The notes under the pieces: model-generated
Seen by the model: only the letters and a program-made list of their open reading frames with translations
What the model was told of the DNA's origin: nothing
Database searches by the model: none
NCBI GenBank assembly: GCA_965217265.1
Contig: CBDCHP010000011.1
Span: 62,001-126,000 of the forward strand
Direction of reading: 5' to 3'
From: JAGRGG01 sp965217265
Lineage (GTDB): Bacteria; Pseudomonadota; Alphaproteobacteria; Geminicoccales; Geminicoccaceae
DNA: 64,000 bases
Program-made: the position numbers and the translations under genes
Shown: in pieces, positions 1 to 9,112 of the stretch
How the letters are laid out: each line of letters opens with the position of its first letter
Position numbering within the stretch: position 1 is the stretch's first letter

Positions 1-24
1 CGGAGCCAAGGCCGGAGTGATTTG

Positions 25-999
25 ATGGAGACCCGGGCCAGCCACCTCGCCGTCGGCGTCTTCGTCCTCCTCTTGACGCTGGCACTCGCCGCCGTCGCCG
101 TCTGGCTGGCGGCGCTCGGCCGCGAGGGCGACGCCACGCTCTACGAGGTCGCGTTCGCCGGCTCGGTCTCGGGCCTGCAGGACGGCAGCGGCGTCTACTA
201 TCGCGGCGTGCCGGTCGGCCGCGTCGAGGCGATCCGCATCGACCCCGACAACGTCGATCGCGTGCTGGCGCGCATCGGCGTCGACCCGACGACGCCGATC
301 AAGACCGACACCAAGGCCGAACTCGTCCTGCAGGGCGTCACCGGCCTGTCCAACATCCAGCTCACCGGCGGCAGCAACGCGAGCCCCCTCCTGGCCGAGG
401 TCGCCGAGTCCGACCCGCCGGTGATCGAGGCGGGGCCGAGCGCCATCGAGCAGGTGTTCAAGAGCGGCCCCGAACTCCTGAGCGAGGCGGTCGCCGTTCT
501 GGCCCGGCTCGGCGCGCTCGCGAGCGAGGCGAACGTCGAGGCGGTCTCGGCCGCGATCGCCGACGTGCGCTCCCTCACCGGCACGCTCGCCGGCAAACGC
601 GAGCAATTGACGACGCTGATCGACGACGGGGCCGGGGCGATGACGGCGGCAAAGCGGACGGCGAACGAGTTGGACAGCACCTTGCAGGAGGTGCGCGGCT
701 TGGCGGGCGAGCTTCGCCAGACCCTGACCGGCGTGCGCAGCGGAAGCGGCGAGACGATCGCCGAACTCCAGGCGACGGCCGCCGCCTTTCGCGGCCTCGC
801 CGAGGAGGCGACGGCGACGCTCGAAGGCTTGGAGCGGCCGATCGAGGATTTCAGCCAGTCGGGCCTTTACGACTTCAGCCAGATGGTGCGCGAACTGCGC
901 AACCTGATCGCGTCGCTCACCCGCGTCTCGACCGAGATCGAGCGCGACCCGTCGGGCTTCCTGCTCGGCGGCAACCGAAGGGGGTTCGAGGCCCGATGA
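25..999 (+). CDS. MCE-domain (MlaD-type) substrate-binding protein of a lipid ABC importer
   Basis: About 324 residues. An uncleaved N-terminal membrane helix (about residues 5-30) anchors it in the inner membrane, and one MCE domain follows (about 38-115) with the family-typical segment YYRGVPVGRV. The rest is alpha-helical, as in MlaD-like proteins that form hexameric rings passing phospholipids between membranes. I start at ATG 25; a TTG directly before it is the only alternative. The next gene, a lipoprotein, overlaps its stop by 4 nt, the usual MCE plus auxiliary lipoprotein pairing. The permease and ATPase are presumably upstream of the window edge. Family call is firm; the lipid substrate is inferred. 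Confidence 0.9.
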   Translation: METRASHLAVGVFVLLLTLALAAVAVWLAALGREGDATLYEVAFAGSVSGLQDGSGVYYRGVPVGRVEAIRIDPDNVDRVLARIGVDPTTPIKTDTKAELVLQGVTGLSNIQLTGGSNASPLLAEVAESDPPVIEAGPSAIEQVFKSGPELLSEAVAVLARLGALASEANVEAVSAAIADVRSLTGTLAGKREQLTTLIDDGAGAMTAAKRTANELDSTLQEVRGLAGELRQTLTGVRSGSGETIAELQATAAAFRGLAEEATATLEGLERPIEDFSQSGLYDFSQMVRELRNLIASLTRVSTEIERDPSGFLLGGNRRGFEAR

Positions 1000-1628
1000 G
1001 CCACGATCGACGCGCGGCACTGCTCGTCCTCGGCGCCGGGACGCTCGCCGGCTGCGCCGCGACCGGGCGGCTGATCCGCCCGACCCCGCCGCAGATCTAC
1101 CGCCTCTCGCCGACCGAGGCGCTGGAGGAGGGCCTGCCCCCGGTCGCGGGCACCTTGCTGGTCGAGACGCCGAGTGCCGTCGCGGGGCTGAACACGGCCC
1201 GGATCGCGCTTCGGCCCGAGCCGACCAAGCTCGACTTCTACGCCAACGCGCTCTGGGTCACGGTCTTGCCGGTGATGTTCGGCAACCTCGTCGCCGAGAC
1301 GCTGGGCTTGAGCGGCAGGGTCGACGTGACGACCCCGGACTACACGAGCGGCGTGCGCCCGGACTACTCGCTCAACCTCGCCATCATCGCCTTCGAGGCA
1401 GTCTACGACGGCGGCACCGACGTGCCCCCGCTCATCACCTTACGGGTGGGTGCCCGCCTCCTGCGCCTGCCCAAGCGGGAGCCGATCGCGGGCTCGGTCT
1501 TCAAGGAGGTCGCCCGCAGCGACGGCACCGCCATGCCAACGATCGTCGTCGCCTTCGACGCCGCCGCCGACCGGCTGCTCGCCGACGTCGCCGCCTGGAG
1601 CCTGCGCGAACTCCCCACCATCGTCTGA
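996..1628 (+). CDS. ABC-type transport auxiliary lipoprotein (PqiC/ABC_trans_aux family)
   Basis: 210 residues with a lipoprotein signal and lipobox LAGC (Cys near residue 20). The body matches outer-membrane partner lipoproteins of MCE transporters (YRLSP after the linker, then a central domain of mixed strands). Its ATG overlaps the stop of the MCE gene (ATGA), so the two are translationally coupled. It probably sits at the periplasmic face of the outer membrane as the exit or entry point for lipid. Its TGA stop forms the first bases of a palindromic terminator element. Confidence 0.85.
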   Translation: MSHDRRAALLVLGAGTLAGCAATGRLIRPTPPQIYRLSPTEALEEGLPPVAGTLLVETPSAVAGLNTARIALRPEPTKLDFYANALWVTVLPVMFGNLVAETLGLSGRVDVTTPDYTSGVRPDYSLNLAIIAFEAVYDGGTDVPPLITLRVGARLLRLPKREPIAGSVFKEVARSDGTAMPTIVVAFDAAADRLLADVAAWSLRELPTIV

Positions 1629-1778
1629 ACGCTTGCGCGTGCGCTGACGCGCGGTCTTTCTCTTCTTCTTTTTTGTAAGTGTTAACGGAGGAGACTGGCC
1701 GCGGCGCCGGGGGCCAGCCTCGGACAAAGCGAAAAAGAGAAAAAAGAAAGCCCGCGCGGCGAGCGCACGCGAAGCGTC
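1628..1778. repeat. Palindromic terminator element, copy A (orientation: GTTAAC on left)
   Basis: Copy A of the dispersed ~150-bp family, used here to describe it. The left arm starts in the preceding stop codon (TGAACGC). It contains hairpin GCGCGT-GCGCTG-ACGCGC (perfect 6-bp stem), then TCTTTCTCTTCTTCTTTTTT. The right arm is close to its reverse complement and ends GCACGCGAAGCGT. Between them lies a non-palindromic core with AGTGTTAACG near the left and GGGCCAGCCTCGGACAA near the right. Read from outside inward, each arm looks like an intrinsic terminator, and the two arms could also pair with each other. It separates the MCE operon from padR on the same strand. Confidence 0.85.
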
Positions 1779-1793
1779 CTTGCCTCCTTGTAT

Positions 1794-1815
1794 CGAGACG
1801 ATATATATCGGCTCG
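1794..1815. promoter_or_regulatory. 22-bp palindromic operator, probable PadR autoregulatory site
   Basis: CGAGAC-GATATATATC-GGCTCG is an inverted repeat with a single mismatched pair, centred on GATATATATC. It lies 21 nt before the padR ATG. AT-rich palindromes of this type are usual PadR operators, and the position suits self-repression. The second target, if any, could be the efflux genes just downstream. Confidence 0.7.
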
Positions 1816-1836
1816 ACATAATCGCATCGGGTTCAT

Positions 1837-2388
1837 ATGGATACGCAACTCCTGTGCCTCGGCGTCTTGAGCGAGGGCGAGCACAGCGGCTACGAGATCA
1901 AGAAGCTGTTCGAGTGCCGCTTCAGCCACTTCTTCGCCGCCGGCTTCGGCTCGATCTACCCGGCGCTGGCGGCGCTGGCGCAGGACGGCCGCGTCACCGC
2001 GCGCGACGTGCCGCAGGCCGGACGGCCGGACAAGCGGGTCTACCGGATCACGCCGGCCGGGCTCGACCACCTGCGCGGGGCGCTGGCGAGGATGGAGCCG
2101 CGGCACAAGGTGCGCTCGGAGTTCTGCGTGCTCATGTACTTCGCCCACCTCCTGCCGCCCGGGCGGGCGATCGCGCACCTGGAGGCCATGATCGCGCACT
2201 GGCGCTCGATGCTGGACGGCGACTTGAACCTGTCGCCGACGGACGCGGCGGCGCTGACGCCGGGGCAGCGCTTCGACCTCGGCTTCGGTCGGCGCATGAT
2301 CGCGACCGCGATCGCCTACAGCTCCGAGCAGCGCGACGCCCTGGAACGGGCGCTCGCCACCCCCCGCGACGACCTCGCGGCCGAGTGA
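1837..2388 (+). CDS. PadR-family transcriptional regulator
   Basis: 183 residues. The N-terminal winged helix (about 1-80) has the PadR hallmarks GYEIKKLF, SIYPALAAL and RVYRITPAG. The C-terminal helical part resembles the Vir-like dimerisation domain. The gene lies 13 nt before the RND adaptor gene on the same strand and directly after a palindromic operator. By family precedent it is a ligand-responsive repressor of the efflux genes that follow. The ligand cannot be told from the sequence. Confidence 0.9.
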   Translation: MDTQLLCLGVLSEGEHSGYEIKKLFECRFSHFFAAGFGSIYPALAALAQDGRVTARDVPQAGRPDKRVYRITPAGLDHLRGALARMEPRHKVRSEFCVLMYFAHLLPPGRAIAHLEAMIAHWRSMLDGDLNLSPTDAAALTPGQRFDLGFGRRMIATAIAYSSEQRDALERALATPRDDLAAE

Positions 2389-2401
2389 GAGGAGGACGCC
2401 C

Positions 2402-3508
2402 GTGCGCCGCCCGATCCTGATCGCGCTCGCGATCGCCCTCCTGCTCGCGGCGTGGCTTGCCTCGCCCTACCTCGGCTTGGCGCCCAGGGCCGACGACGCC
2501 CCGGCCGAGGCGCCGACGGCGACCGAGCGGGTGCCGCCGCCGGCCAAGGTGCGGGTGCGGACCTTCGCCGCCGAGCCGGTCACGCGCGAGATCGCCCTCT
2601 CCGGCCGGACCGAGGCGATGAAGAGCGTCGAGGTCACGGCCGAGACGTCGGGCCGGGTCGTGGCGTTGCCGATCGAGAAGGGCGACGACGTCGAGGCGGG
2701 CGCGGTCCTGGCGAGGCTCGACGCGCAGGACAAGCGGGCCGTCGTCGCGCAGGCGCAAGCGGCGCTGGACCAGCGCCGGATCGAGAACAACGCCGCCGAG
2801 CGCCTGGGCGAGAAGGGGTTTCAGGCCCAGACCCGGGTAGCCGAGGCGAAGGCCAGCCTGGAGGTGGCGAGGGCGGCCCTGGAGCGGGCCCGGCTCGACC
2901 TCGCCAACACCGAGATCATCGCCCCGATCGGCGGCTACGTCGAGCGGCTGCCGGTCGAGGTCGGCGGCTACGTCGGCGAGGGCACGGCGGTCGCCCGCAT
3001 CGTTCGCCTTCGGCCGCTCAAGGTCGTGGCCGACCTGCCCGAGGCGCGGGCACTCGACGTCATGGTCGGGCAGAGCGCCCGCGTGGCGTTCCCGAACGGC
3101 GACGCGACCGAGGGCCGCGTCACCTTTATCGGCCGCGAGGCGAACGAGGCCACGCGCACGTTCCTGGTCGAGATCGAGGTCGCGAACGAGGACGGGCGCG
3201 TGCCGGCCGGGGTCAGCACGGCCGTCAACCTCGACGTTGGCGAGGCCGAGGCGCAGCGCCTGTCGGTGGCGCTGCTCGGCCTCGACGACGGGGGCGAGAT
3301 CGGGGTCAAGGCGGTGGACGCGAACGACAAGGTCGTCTTCGTGCCGGTCGAGATCGTCAAGGGCGGTGCCATGGAGGTCTGGGTCACCGGCCTGCCGGAC
3401 CCCGTGCGCCTGATCACCGTCGGGGGGGGCTTCGTCGCACCCGGCCAGACGGTCGTTCCGGTTCCGGTCGATGGCCAGGCTTCGGTCGACAAGGAGGACG
3501 GCGCGTGA
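2402..3508 (+). CDS. RND efflux periplasmic adaptor (membrane fusion protein)
   Basis: 368 residues, GTG start with a GAGAGGAGGA ribosome site. An N-terminal membrane anchor (about 5-22) and low-complexity linker precede the half-lipoyl region, an alpha-hairpin (ALDQRR through ARLDLANTEI), then the second lipoyl half (IIAPIGGYVERLPVEVGGYV) and beta-barrel. This is the HlyD/AcrA layout. It bridges the inner-membrane RND pump to an outer-membrane channel, which is not encoded nearby. The stop overlaps the permease start (GTGA). With padR and the permease it forms a three-gene efflux operon. Confidence 0.92.
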   Translation: MRRPILIALAIALLLAAWLASPYLGLAPRADDAPAEAPTATERVPPPAKVRVRTFAAEPVTREIALSGRTEAMKSVEVTAETSGRVVALPIEKGDDVEAGAVLARLDAQDKRAVVAQAQAALDQRRIENNAAERLGEKGFQAQTRVAEAKASLEVARAALERARLDLANTEIIAPIGGYVERLPVEVGGYVGEGTAVARIVRLRPLKVVADLPEARALDVMVGQSARVAFPNGDATEGRVTFIGREANEATRTFLVEIEVANEDGRVPAGVSTAVNLDVGEAEAQRLSVALLGLDDGGEIGVKAVDANDKVVFVPVEIVKGGAMEVWVTGLPDPVRLITVGGGFVAPGQTVVPVPVDGQASVDKEDGA

Positions 3509-6500
3509 TCGCCCTGATCGAGGCCGCGTTCGCCCGCTCGCGCACGACGCTGCTCACGCTTCTCCTCCTCTTGGCGGCGGGCCTCTCGGCCTACCTCACC
3601 ATCCCCAAGGAGGCCGACCCGGACGTCCAGTTCCCGATGGTCTACGTCTCGGTCGGCTACGAGGGGATCTCGCCCGAGGACGCCGACCGGCTGCTCGTCC
3701 GGCCGATCGAGACCGAATTGCAGGGCCTGGAGGGGGTCAAGGAGATCACCTCGACCTCGGCACAGGGCCACGCCTCGGTCTCGATCGAGTTCGACGCCGG
3801 CGTCGACATCGACGACGCGCTCGACGACGTGCGCGAGAAGGTCGACGTCGCCAAGTCGAAGCTGCCGTCGGGCACCGACGAGCCGAGCGTCAACGAGATC
3901 AACATCGCCCTCTTCCCGGTCATCGTCGTGACGCTGGCGGGCGACGTGCCGGAACGGCAACTGCTCAAGCTCGCCCGCGACTTGCGCGACGACATCGAGG
4001 GCCTCGCGCAGGTGCTGGAGGTCGACATCGCCGGCGAGCGCGAGGAGGTGCTGGAGGTCGTCGTCGACCCGCTCAAGGTCGAGAGCTACGGCCTCAACCT
4101 CGAACAGGTTCTGGGCATCGTCGACCGCAACAACCGCCTCGTTGCGGCCGGCGCCCTCGACACCGGCTCGGCGCGCTACGCGGTCAAGGTGCCGGGCGTG
4201 TTCGAGACCTTCCAGGACGTGGCGACGCTGCCGGTCAAGGTCGACGGCGATCGGGTCGTGCGCCTCGGCGACATCGCCGACATCCGCCGCACCTTCAAGG
4301 ACCCGACCGGCTTCGCCCGCGTCGAGGGCAAACCCGCCTTGGCCTTGGAGGTGAAAAAGCGCATCGGCGAGAACATCATCGAGACGATCGCGGCCGTGCG
4401 CGGCGTCGTCGAGGCCCACCGCGGCGACTGGCCGGCCGCGGTCGAGGTCGGCTACCAGCAGGACAAGTCCGACGACATCCGCTCGATGCTCAAGGACCTG
4501 GAGAACAACGTCATCGCCGCGATCCTGCTGGTGATGATCGTCGTCGTCGCCGCCTTGGGCCTGCGCTCGGCGCTCCTCGTCGGCCTCACCGTGCCGGGCT
4601 CGTTCCTGGCCGGCATCCTCGTCCTGTCGGCGATGGGGCTCACCATCAACATCGTCGTCCTCTTCGCCCTCATCCTGGCGACGGGGATGCTGGTCGACGG
4701 CGCGATCGTCGTCAACGAGCTGGCCGACCGCAAGATGGCCGAGGGGCTGCCCAAACGGGACGCCTACAAGCTGGCCGCGACCCGCATGGCGTGGCCGATC
4801 ACCGCGTCGACGCTGACGACGCTGGCCGCGTTCGCGCCCTTGTTGTTCTGGCCCGGCATCGTCGGCGAGTTCATGCAGTACTTGCCGATCACGCTGGTCG
4901 CCACGCTCTCGGCCTCGTTGCTGATGGCGCTCGTCTTCGTCCCGGTGTTGGGCGGCATCGCCCCCGGCGGCGGCGGCGGGGCGTCGGATCCGGCGACGAT
5001 GAAGGCGCTCGCCGCCGCCGAGGGCGGGGACTTGCGCGACCTCAAGGGGCCGACCGGCGCCTACGTTCGCCTGCTCGACCCCTTGCTGCGGCGCCCCTTC
5101 CTCGTCCTGACCGGTGCGGTCGTGATCGCGGCCGGCGTCGTCGCGGCCTACGTCGGCTACGGCCGCGGCATCGAGTTCTTCCCCGACATCGAGCCCGAGC
5201 AGGCGATCGTCTACGTCCACGCGCGCGGCGACCTGTCGGCCACCGAGCGCGACCGCTTCTTGCGCGAGGTCGAGGACCGCGTCCTGACGATCGACGGCAT
5301 CGAGCACGTCTACGCCCGCAGCGGCCTGGAGTTCCGCGACCAGCAGGACATGGACGCGGACGTGGTCGGCATGATCCAGTTGGAGCTGGCACCCTGGGAC
5401 CGGCGCCGGCCGGCGGCCGCGATCCTGAACGAGATCCGCGCCAAGACCGACGATCTGGCCGGGATCCGCGTCGAGGGGCGCGAGCCCGAGGGCGGGCCGC
5501 CGGTCGGCAAGCCGATCCAGATCCAGATCGCCGCGAACCAGCCCGAGCTGCTCTTGCCGGTGGTGGCCGAGGTGCGCCGGCGCCTGGAGGGCATCGACGT
5601 CTTGCGGGACGTGAGCGACACACAGGCCTTGCCCGGTATCGAGTGGCAGATGCAAGTCGACCGCGAGGCGGCGACCCGGCTGGGCGCCGACATCGTCGCC
5701 GTCGGCGCCACCGTGCAGCTCGTCACCAACGGCGTCATGGTCGGCACCTACCGGCCGAACGACGCCGAGGACGAGCTCGACATCCGCGTGCGCTTCCCCG
5801 ACGAGGCGCGCAGCCTCGATCGGCTGCAAAACCTGATCGTCAACACCGAGCGCGGTGCCGTCCCGCTCGCCAACTTCGTCGCGCTCAAGCCGGCGCCCAA
5901 GACCGGCGACGTCGTGCGCATCGACGGTGAGCAGGCGTTCACCGTCCTGGCCGACGTGCAGGAGGGCATCCTGCCCGACGTCGTCGTCCAGCGCCTGAAG
6001 CGGTGGGTCGCGACGGCGCCGATACCGCCCGAGGTGCAGATCACCTTCAAGGGCGAGGACGAGGAGCAGAAGGCGGCGATGTCCTTCCTCTCCAAGGCGT
6101 TCGGCGTGGCGCTCTTCTTGATCGCGATCATCCTGGTCACCCAGTTCAACAGCCTCTACCAGACCGGCCTGATCCTCTCGGCGATCGTCTTCTCGACCGT
6201 GGGCGTGCTCTTGGGCCTCCTCCTCACCGCCCAGCCGTTCGGCATCGTCATGAGCGGCATCGGCGTCATCGCCCTGGCCGGCATCGTCGTGAACAACAAC
6301 ATCGTCTTGATCGACACCTTCAACGAGTTGCGCCACCGCGGGCTCGAACCGCTCGACGCGGTCCTGCGCACCTGCGCCCAGCGCCTCAGGCCGGTGTTCT
6401 TGACGACGGTGACGACGATCCTCGGGCTCATGCCGATGGTGACCCGGGTCAACATCGACTTCGTCAGCCGCGAGATCACGCTCGGCGGCCCGTCCACCGA

Positions 6501-6678
6501 CTGGTGGGTGCAGTTGGCGACCGCCGTGGCGACGGGCCTGTTCTTCGCCACGCTCATCACGCTGATCCTCACCCCTTGCCTCCTCGTCCTGCCCGAGCGG
6601 GCGAGGGCGCTGAAAGCGGGCTTGAGCCGGCGCACCAAGCGGGGCGGCGGCGTACCGGCCGGGGCGCCGGCGGAGTAG
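3505..6678 (+). CDS. RND-family efflux permease (AcrB/HAE type)
   Basis: About 1057 residues, the expected full length. The start is GTG at the GTGA overlap with the adaptor; the open frame runs further upstream but only as a shadow of that gene. Two homologous halves each have one N-terminal helix, a large periplasmic loop and a helix bundle. TM4 carries GMLVDGAIVVNE, with a single Asp as in several HAE-3/HME-like groups, instead of the Asp-Asp of AcrB. It should form a proton-driven trimer exporting hydrophobic compounds. The substrate is unknown. Confidence 0.93.
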   Translation: MIALIEAAFARSRTTLLTLLLLLAAGLSAYLTIPKEADPDVQFPMVYVSVGYEGISPEDADRLLVRPIETELQGLEGVKEITSTSAQGHASVSIEFDAGVDIDDALDDVREKVDVAKSKLPSGTDEPSVNEINIALFPVIVVTLAGDVPERQLLKLARDLRDDIEGLAQVLEVDIAGEREEVLEVVVDPLKVESYGLNLEQVLGIVDRNNRLVAAGALDTGSARYAVKVPGVFETFQDVATLPVKVDGDRVVRLGDIADIRRTFKDPTGFARVEGKPALALEVKKRIGENIIETIAAVRGVVEAHRGDWPAAVEVGYQQDKSDDIRSMLKDLENNVIAAILLVMIVVVAALGLRSALLVGLTVPGSFLAGILVLSAMGLTINIVVLFALILATGMLVDGAIVVNELADRKMAEGLPKRDAYKLAATRMAWPITASTLTTLAAFAPLLFWPGIVGEFMQYLPITLVATLSASLLMALVFVPVLGGIAPGGGGGASDPATMKALAAAEGGDLRDLKGPTGAYVRLLDPLLRRPFLVLTGAVVIAAGVVAAYVGYGRGIEFFPDIEPEQAIVYVHARGDLSATERDRFLREVEDRVLTIDGIEHVYARSGLEFRDQQDMDADVVGMIQLELAPWDRRRPAAAILNEIRAKTDDLAGIRVEGREPEGGPPVGKPIQIQIAANQPELLLPVVAEVRRRLEGIDVLRDVSDTQALPGIEWQMQVDREAATRLGADIVAVGATVQLVTNGVMVGTYRPNDAEDELDIRVRFPDEARSLDRLQNLIVNTERGAVPLANFVALKPAPKTGDVVRIDGEQAFTVLADVQEGILPDVVVQRLKRWVATAPIPPEVQITFKGEDEEQKAAMSFLSKAFGVALFLIAIILVTQFNSLYQTGLILSAIVFSTVGVLLGLLLTAQPFGIVMSGIGVIALAGIVVNNNIVLIDTFNELRHRGLEPLDAVLRTCAQRLRPVFLTTVTTILGLMPMVTRVNIDFVSREITLGGPSTDWWVQLATAVATGLFFATLITLILTPCLLVLPERARALKAGLSRRTKRGGGVPAGAPAE

Positions 6679-6683
6679 AGCGG

Positions 6684-7766
6684 GTGTCGATGGAAGACGG
6701 ATCGACGGTCCCGCGGGTCTGGCTGCTGCTCGGCGACAAGCCCGGCGACAACGCCCAGGTGCGCGCGGTCGCGGCGCACCTCCCCTGGCCGGTCGAGGAG
6801 CGCCGCCTCGTGCCAAGACCCGAGTGGGCACTGGGCAAGCCCGCCTTCAAGCCGGGCCTGGACCACCTCGACCCCGCCCGTTCCGATCGGCTGGCGCCGC
6901 CCTGGCCCGACCTCGCGCTGACGATCGGCCGCCGCCCGTCGATGGCGGCCTTATGGTTGAAGCAGCGATCGCCCTCGACCAAGCTCGTCCTCGTCGGCCG
7001 GCCCAAGCGCTGGCCCGAGCGCTTCGACCTGATCGTGGCGCCGCCGCAGATGGGCGTGCCCGACGCCGCCAACGTCGTGCGGCTGCGGCTGCCCTTGCTG
7101 CGGCCGGACGAGGACAAGATCGCGGCCGAGGCGGCGGCGTGGCGGGACGCGCTGGCGCCGATGCGGCACCCGCTCACCGCCTTGATGATCGGCGGACCGA
7201 CGATGCCGTACCGCCTCGACGCCGCCGTCGCGGCCGGGCTGTTGCAGCCCCTCCTGGCGGACGGGGGGGGCCTGTTCGTCACCACGAGCCGCCGCACCCC
7301 GGCCGAGGTCGTGGCGACCTTGCGCGACCTCTTGCGCGACGTCGACCCAGCGCGGGCACGGCTCTACGCCTGGGGCGACGCGGGCGCCAACCCCTACCAC
7401 GCACTCTTGGGCCTCGCCGACCGCTTCGTCGTCACCGCCGACAGCGTGTCGATGCAGATCGAGGCGGCGGCACTCGGCCGGCCGCTGGCGATAGCGCCCC
7501 TGCCGATCGCCGCCAGGGCGCGGCGCGACCTGCTCGCGGCGGTCCGGCGGTTGAGCCGGTGGCGGGGCCCCCTGGGCCGCATCCTGCGCGCCTCGCTGGA
7601 GGGCGGGCGCTTCGGCTATCCCCGCGACCTTGCGGCCCTGCACGACTGGCTCTATGCCCAAGGCCGCGCCGTGCCTTTGGGCCAAGCCTATCCCCCGCCA
7701 CAGCCGCCGATGCCCGACGAGGCGCCCGAGGTGGCGGGGCGGGTGCGGGCACTGCTGGAGTCGTAA
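6684..7766 (+). CDS. ELM1/GtrOC1-family putative nucleoside-diphosphate-sugar epimerase or glycosyltransferase-like protein
   Basis: About 360 residues. It matches the family named after plant mitochondrial fission protein ELM1: WLLLGDKPGDNAQ at the N-terminus, LVGRPK, FDLIVAPPQMGVP, and VTADSVSMQIEAAALGRP near the C-terminus, the last part resembling a GT-B acceptor site. In bacteria these genes occur next to glycosyltransferases and lipid A genes. The biochemical role is not established. I start at GTG 6684 (GGAG 8 nt upstream); ATG 6690 is nearly as good. A GT4 gene follows 3 nt after the stop, so the two are probably co-transcribed. Confidence 0.75.
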   Translation: MSMEDGSTVPRVWLLLGDKPGDNAQVRAVAAHLPWPVEERRLVPRPEWALGKPAFKPGLDHLDPARSDRLAPPWPDLALTIGRRPSMAALWLKQRSPSTKLVLVGRPKRWPERFDLIVAPPQMGVPDAANVVRLRLPLLRPDEDKIAAEAAAWRDALAPMRHPLTALMIGGPTMPYRLDAAVAAGLLQPLLADGGGLFVTTSRRTPAEVVATLRDLLRDVDPARARLYAWGDAGANPYHALLGLADRFVVTADSVSMQIEAAALGRPLAIAPLPIAARARRDLLAAVRRLSRWRGPLGRILRASLEGGRFGYPRDLAALHDWLYAQGRAVPLGQAYPPPQPPMPDEAPEVAGRVRALLES

Positions 7767-7769
7767 GCC

Positions 7770-9038
7770 TTGAGCCAACCCCACGTCGCGCTCCTCTTGA
7801 GCGACCTCAATCCCGGCGGGGTGCAGCACACGTTCCTGCGCGTGGCGCACGGGCTGCTGGCGCGGGGCGTGCGCGTCTCGCTCCTCGCCTGCCACGCCGG
7901 CGGCAAGCTGGAGGCCGCCGTGCCGGCGGGTGCGCGGCTCGTCGATTTGGACCGACACGGAATCGCCGGCCGGCTGCGGGCACTGCTGGCGGCACCTTCG
8001 CTCGCGCCCGCCCTGGTCTCGCCCCTCCTCCTCGCCCGCGGCCGCTCGAAATCGACCCCGGCGTTCCCGGCCCTGGTCGACTGGCTCAAGCTGAACCGGC
8101 CCGACACGCTCATGTCGGCCACCCCCTTCCTCAACATCGAGGCGTGGCTGGCGCGGCGGGCGTCCGGGGTGCGGCCCCGGCTCGTCTTGAGCGAGAACTC
8201 GCACTTCTCCGTCGGCAAGCCGCGCAAGCGGTGGAAGGTGCGCCGCCTCGCCCGCACCATGCACCGGGCCTACGCCGAGGCGGACGGCCTCGTCGCCAAC
8301 TCGAACGGCACGGCCGACGACATCGCGCAAAGCATCGGCCTCGACCGCGACCGCTTCACCGTCATCCACAACCCGACCTACACCCCCGATCTGCACGTCC
8401 GGGCCTCCGAACCCTGCGATCACCCCTGGCTTCAAGGCGACGGCCCGCCGGTCCTGCTCGGCGTCGGCCGGCCGACGAAGCAAAAGGACTTCCCGACGCT
8501 TCTGCGCGCGTTTGCCCGCGTGCGCGCGCTGCGCCCGGTCCGCCTCGTCCTGATCGGCGAGGTCGGCAAGCCGGACAAGCGGGGCGTCCGCCGGGCGGCA
8601 CTCGCCGATCTCGCGGCCGAACTCGGCGTCGCGGCCGACGTCGATCTCCTGGGCTACCGCGCCAACCCTTTGCCCTACATGGCCCGGGCATCCGTCTTCG
8701 GCCTCAGCTCGACCTTCGAGGGCTTCGGCAACGTCCTGATCGAGGCGCTCGCCTGCGGCACGCCCGTCGTCAGCACCGACTGCCCGAGCGGCCCCGCCGA
8801 GATCCTCGACCACGGCCGCTTCGGCCGCATGGTGCCGGTCGGCGACGACGCCGCCTTCGCCGAGGCCGTGCTCGCGACCCTCGACGACCCGCTCGACCCC
8901 GAAACGCTCAAGCGCCGGGCGCAGCGCTTCGACTTCGCCGCCTCGATCGCCGCCTACGCGAGCATCTTGCTGCCGGACGCCACCACGCCGGCAAAAGAGC
9001 GTGACGGCGTCCCGCAATCGCTGTCGGACGCGTTGTGA
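7770..9038 (+). CDS. GT4-family glycosyltransferase
   Basis: 422 residues, TTG start. N-terminal Rossmann domain begins HVALLLSDLNPGGVQHTFLRV. The C-terminal domain has the retaining GT4 pattern STFEGFGNVLIEALACGTPV with the Glu of the EX7E motif, and DCPSGPAEIL. It should transfer a sugar from a nucleotide donor to a lipid-linked or surface glycan at the inner face of the membrane. It sits between the ELM1-like gene and a sulfotransferase, which suggests a small glycan-modifying set. Confidence 0.9.
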   Translation: MSQPHVALLLSDLNPGGVQHTFLRVAHGLLARGVRVSLLACHAGGKLEAAVPAGARLVDLDRHGIAGRLRALLAAPSLAPALVSPLLLARGRSKSTPAFPALVDWLKLNRPDTLMSATPFLNIEAWLARRASGVRPRLVLSENSHFSVGKPRKRWKVRRLARTMHRAYAEADGLVANSNGTADDIAQSIGLDRDRFTVIHNPTYTPDLHVRASEPCDHPWLQGDGPPVLLGVGRPTKQKDFPTLLRAFARVRALRPVRLVLIGEVGKPDKRGVRRAALADLAAELGVAADVDLLGYRANPLPYMARASVFGLSSTFEGFGNVLIEALACGTPVVSTDCPSGPAEILDHGRFGRMVPVGDDAAFAEAVLATLDDPLDPETLKRRAQRFDFAASIAAYASILLPDATTPAKERDGVPQSLSDAL

Positions 9039-9061
9039 GGCCACCGGACGGCTGGTAGACT
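9033..9061 (+). promoter_or_regulatory. Predicted sigma70-type promoter for the sulfotransferase gene
   Basis: TTGTGA, 17-bp spacer, TAGACT, starting inside the last codons of the glycosyltransferase gene and about 50 nt before the next start. The same -35 hexamer and spacing recur before the aminotransferase gene at 26287. Prediction only. Confidence 0.45.
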
Positions 9062-9112
9062 GTTATATCCTTCGTGCCGTTGCTGCCGCCCATTGCCTTG
9101 AAGGTTTCGCCT

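Noticed and set aside
3505..3760. Extending the first RND permease upstream to 2452
   Set aside because: That part of the open frame overlaps the adaptor gene in another frame and has shadow composition. The GTG at 3505 fits the family N-terminus and the stop/start overlap.
2968..6831. A 1287-codon open frame antisense to the RND genes, rich in Arg, Gly, Asp
   Set aside because: It is the complement frame of well-conserved coding sequence in very GC-rich DNA. The composition is that of a shadow frame and no domain is recognisable. The same applies to other long opposite-strand frames, e.g. 6951-9044 and 61104-63461.
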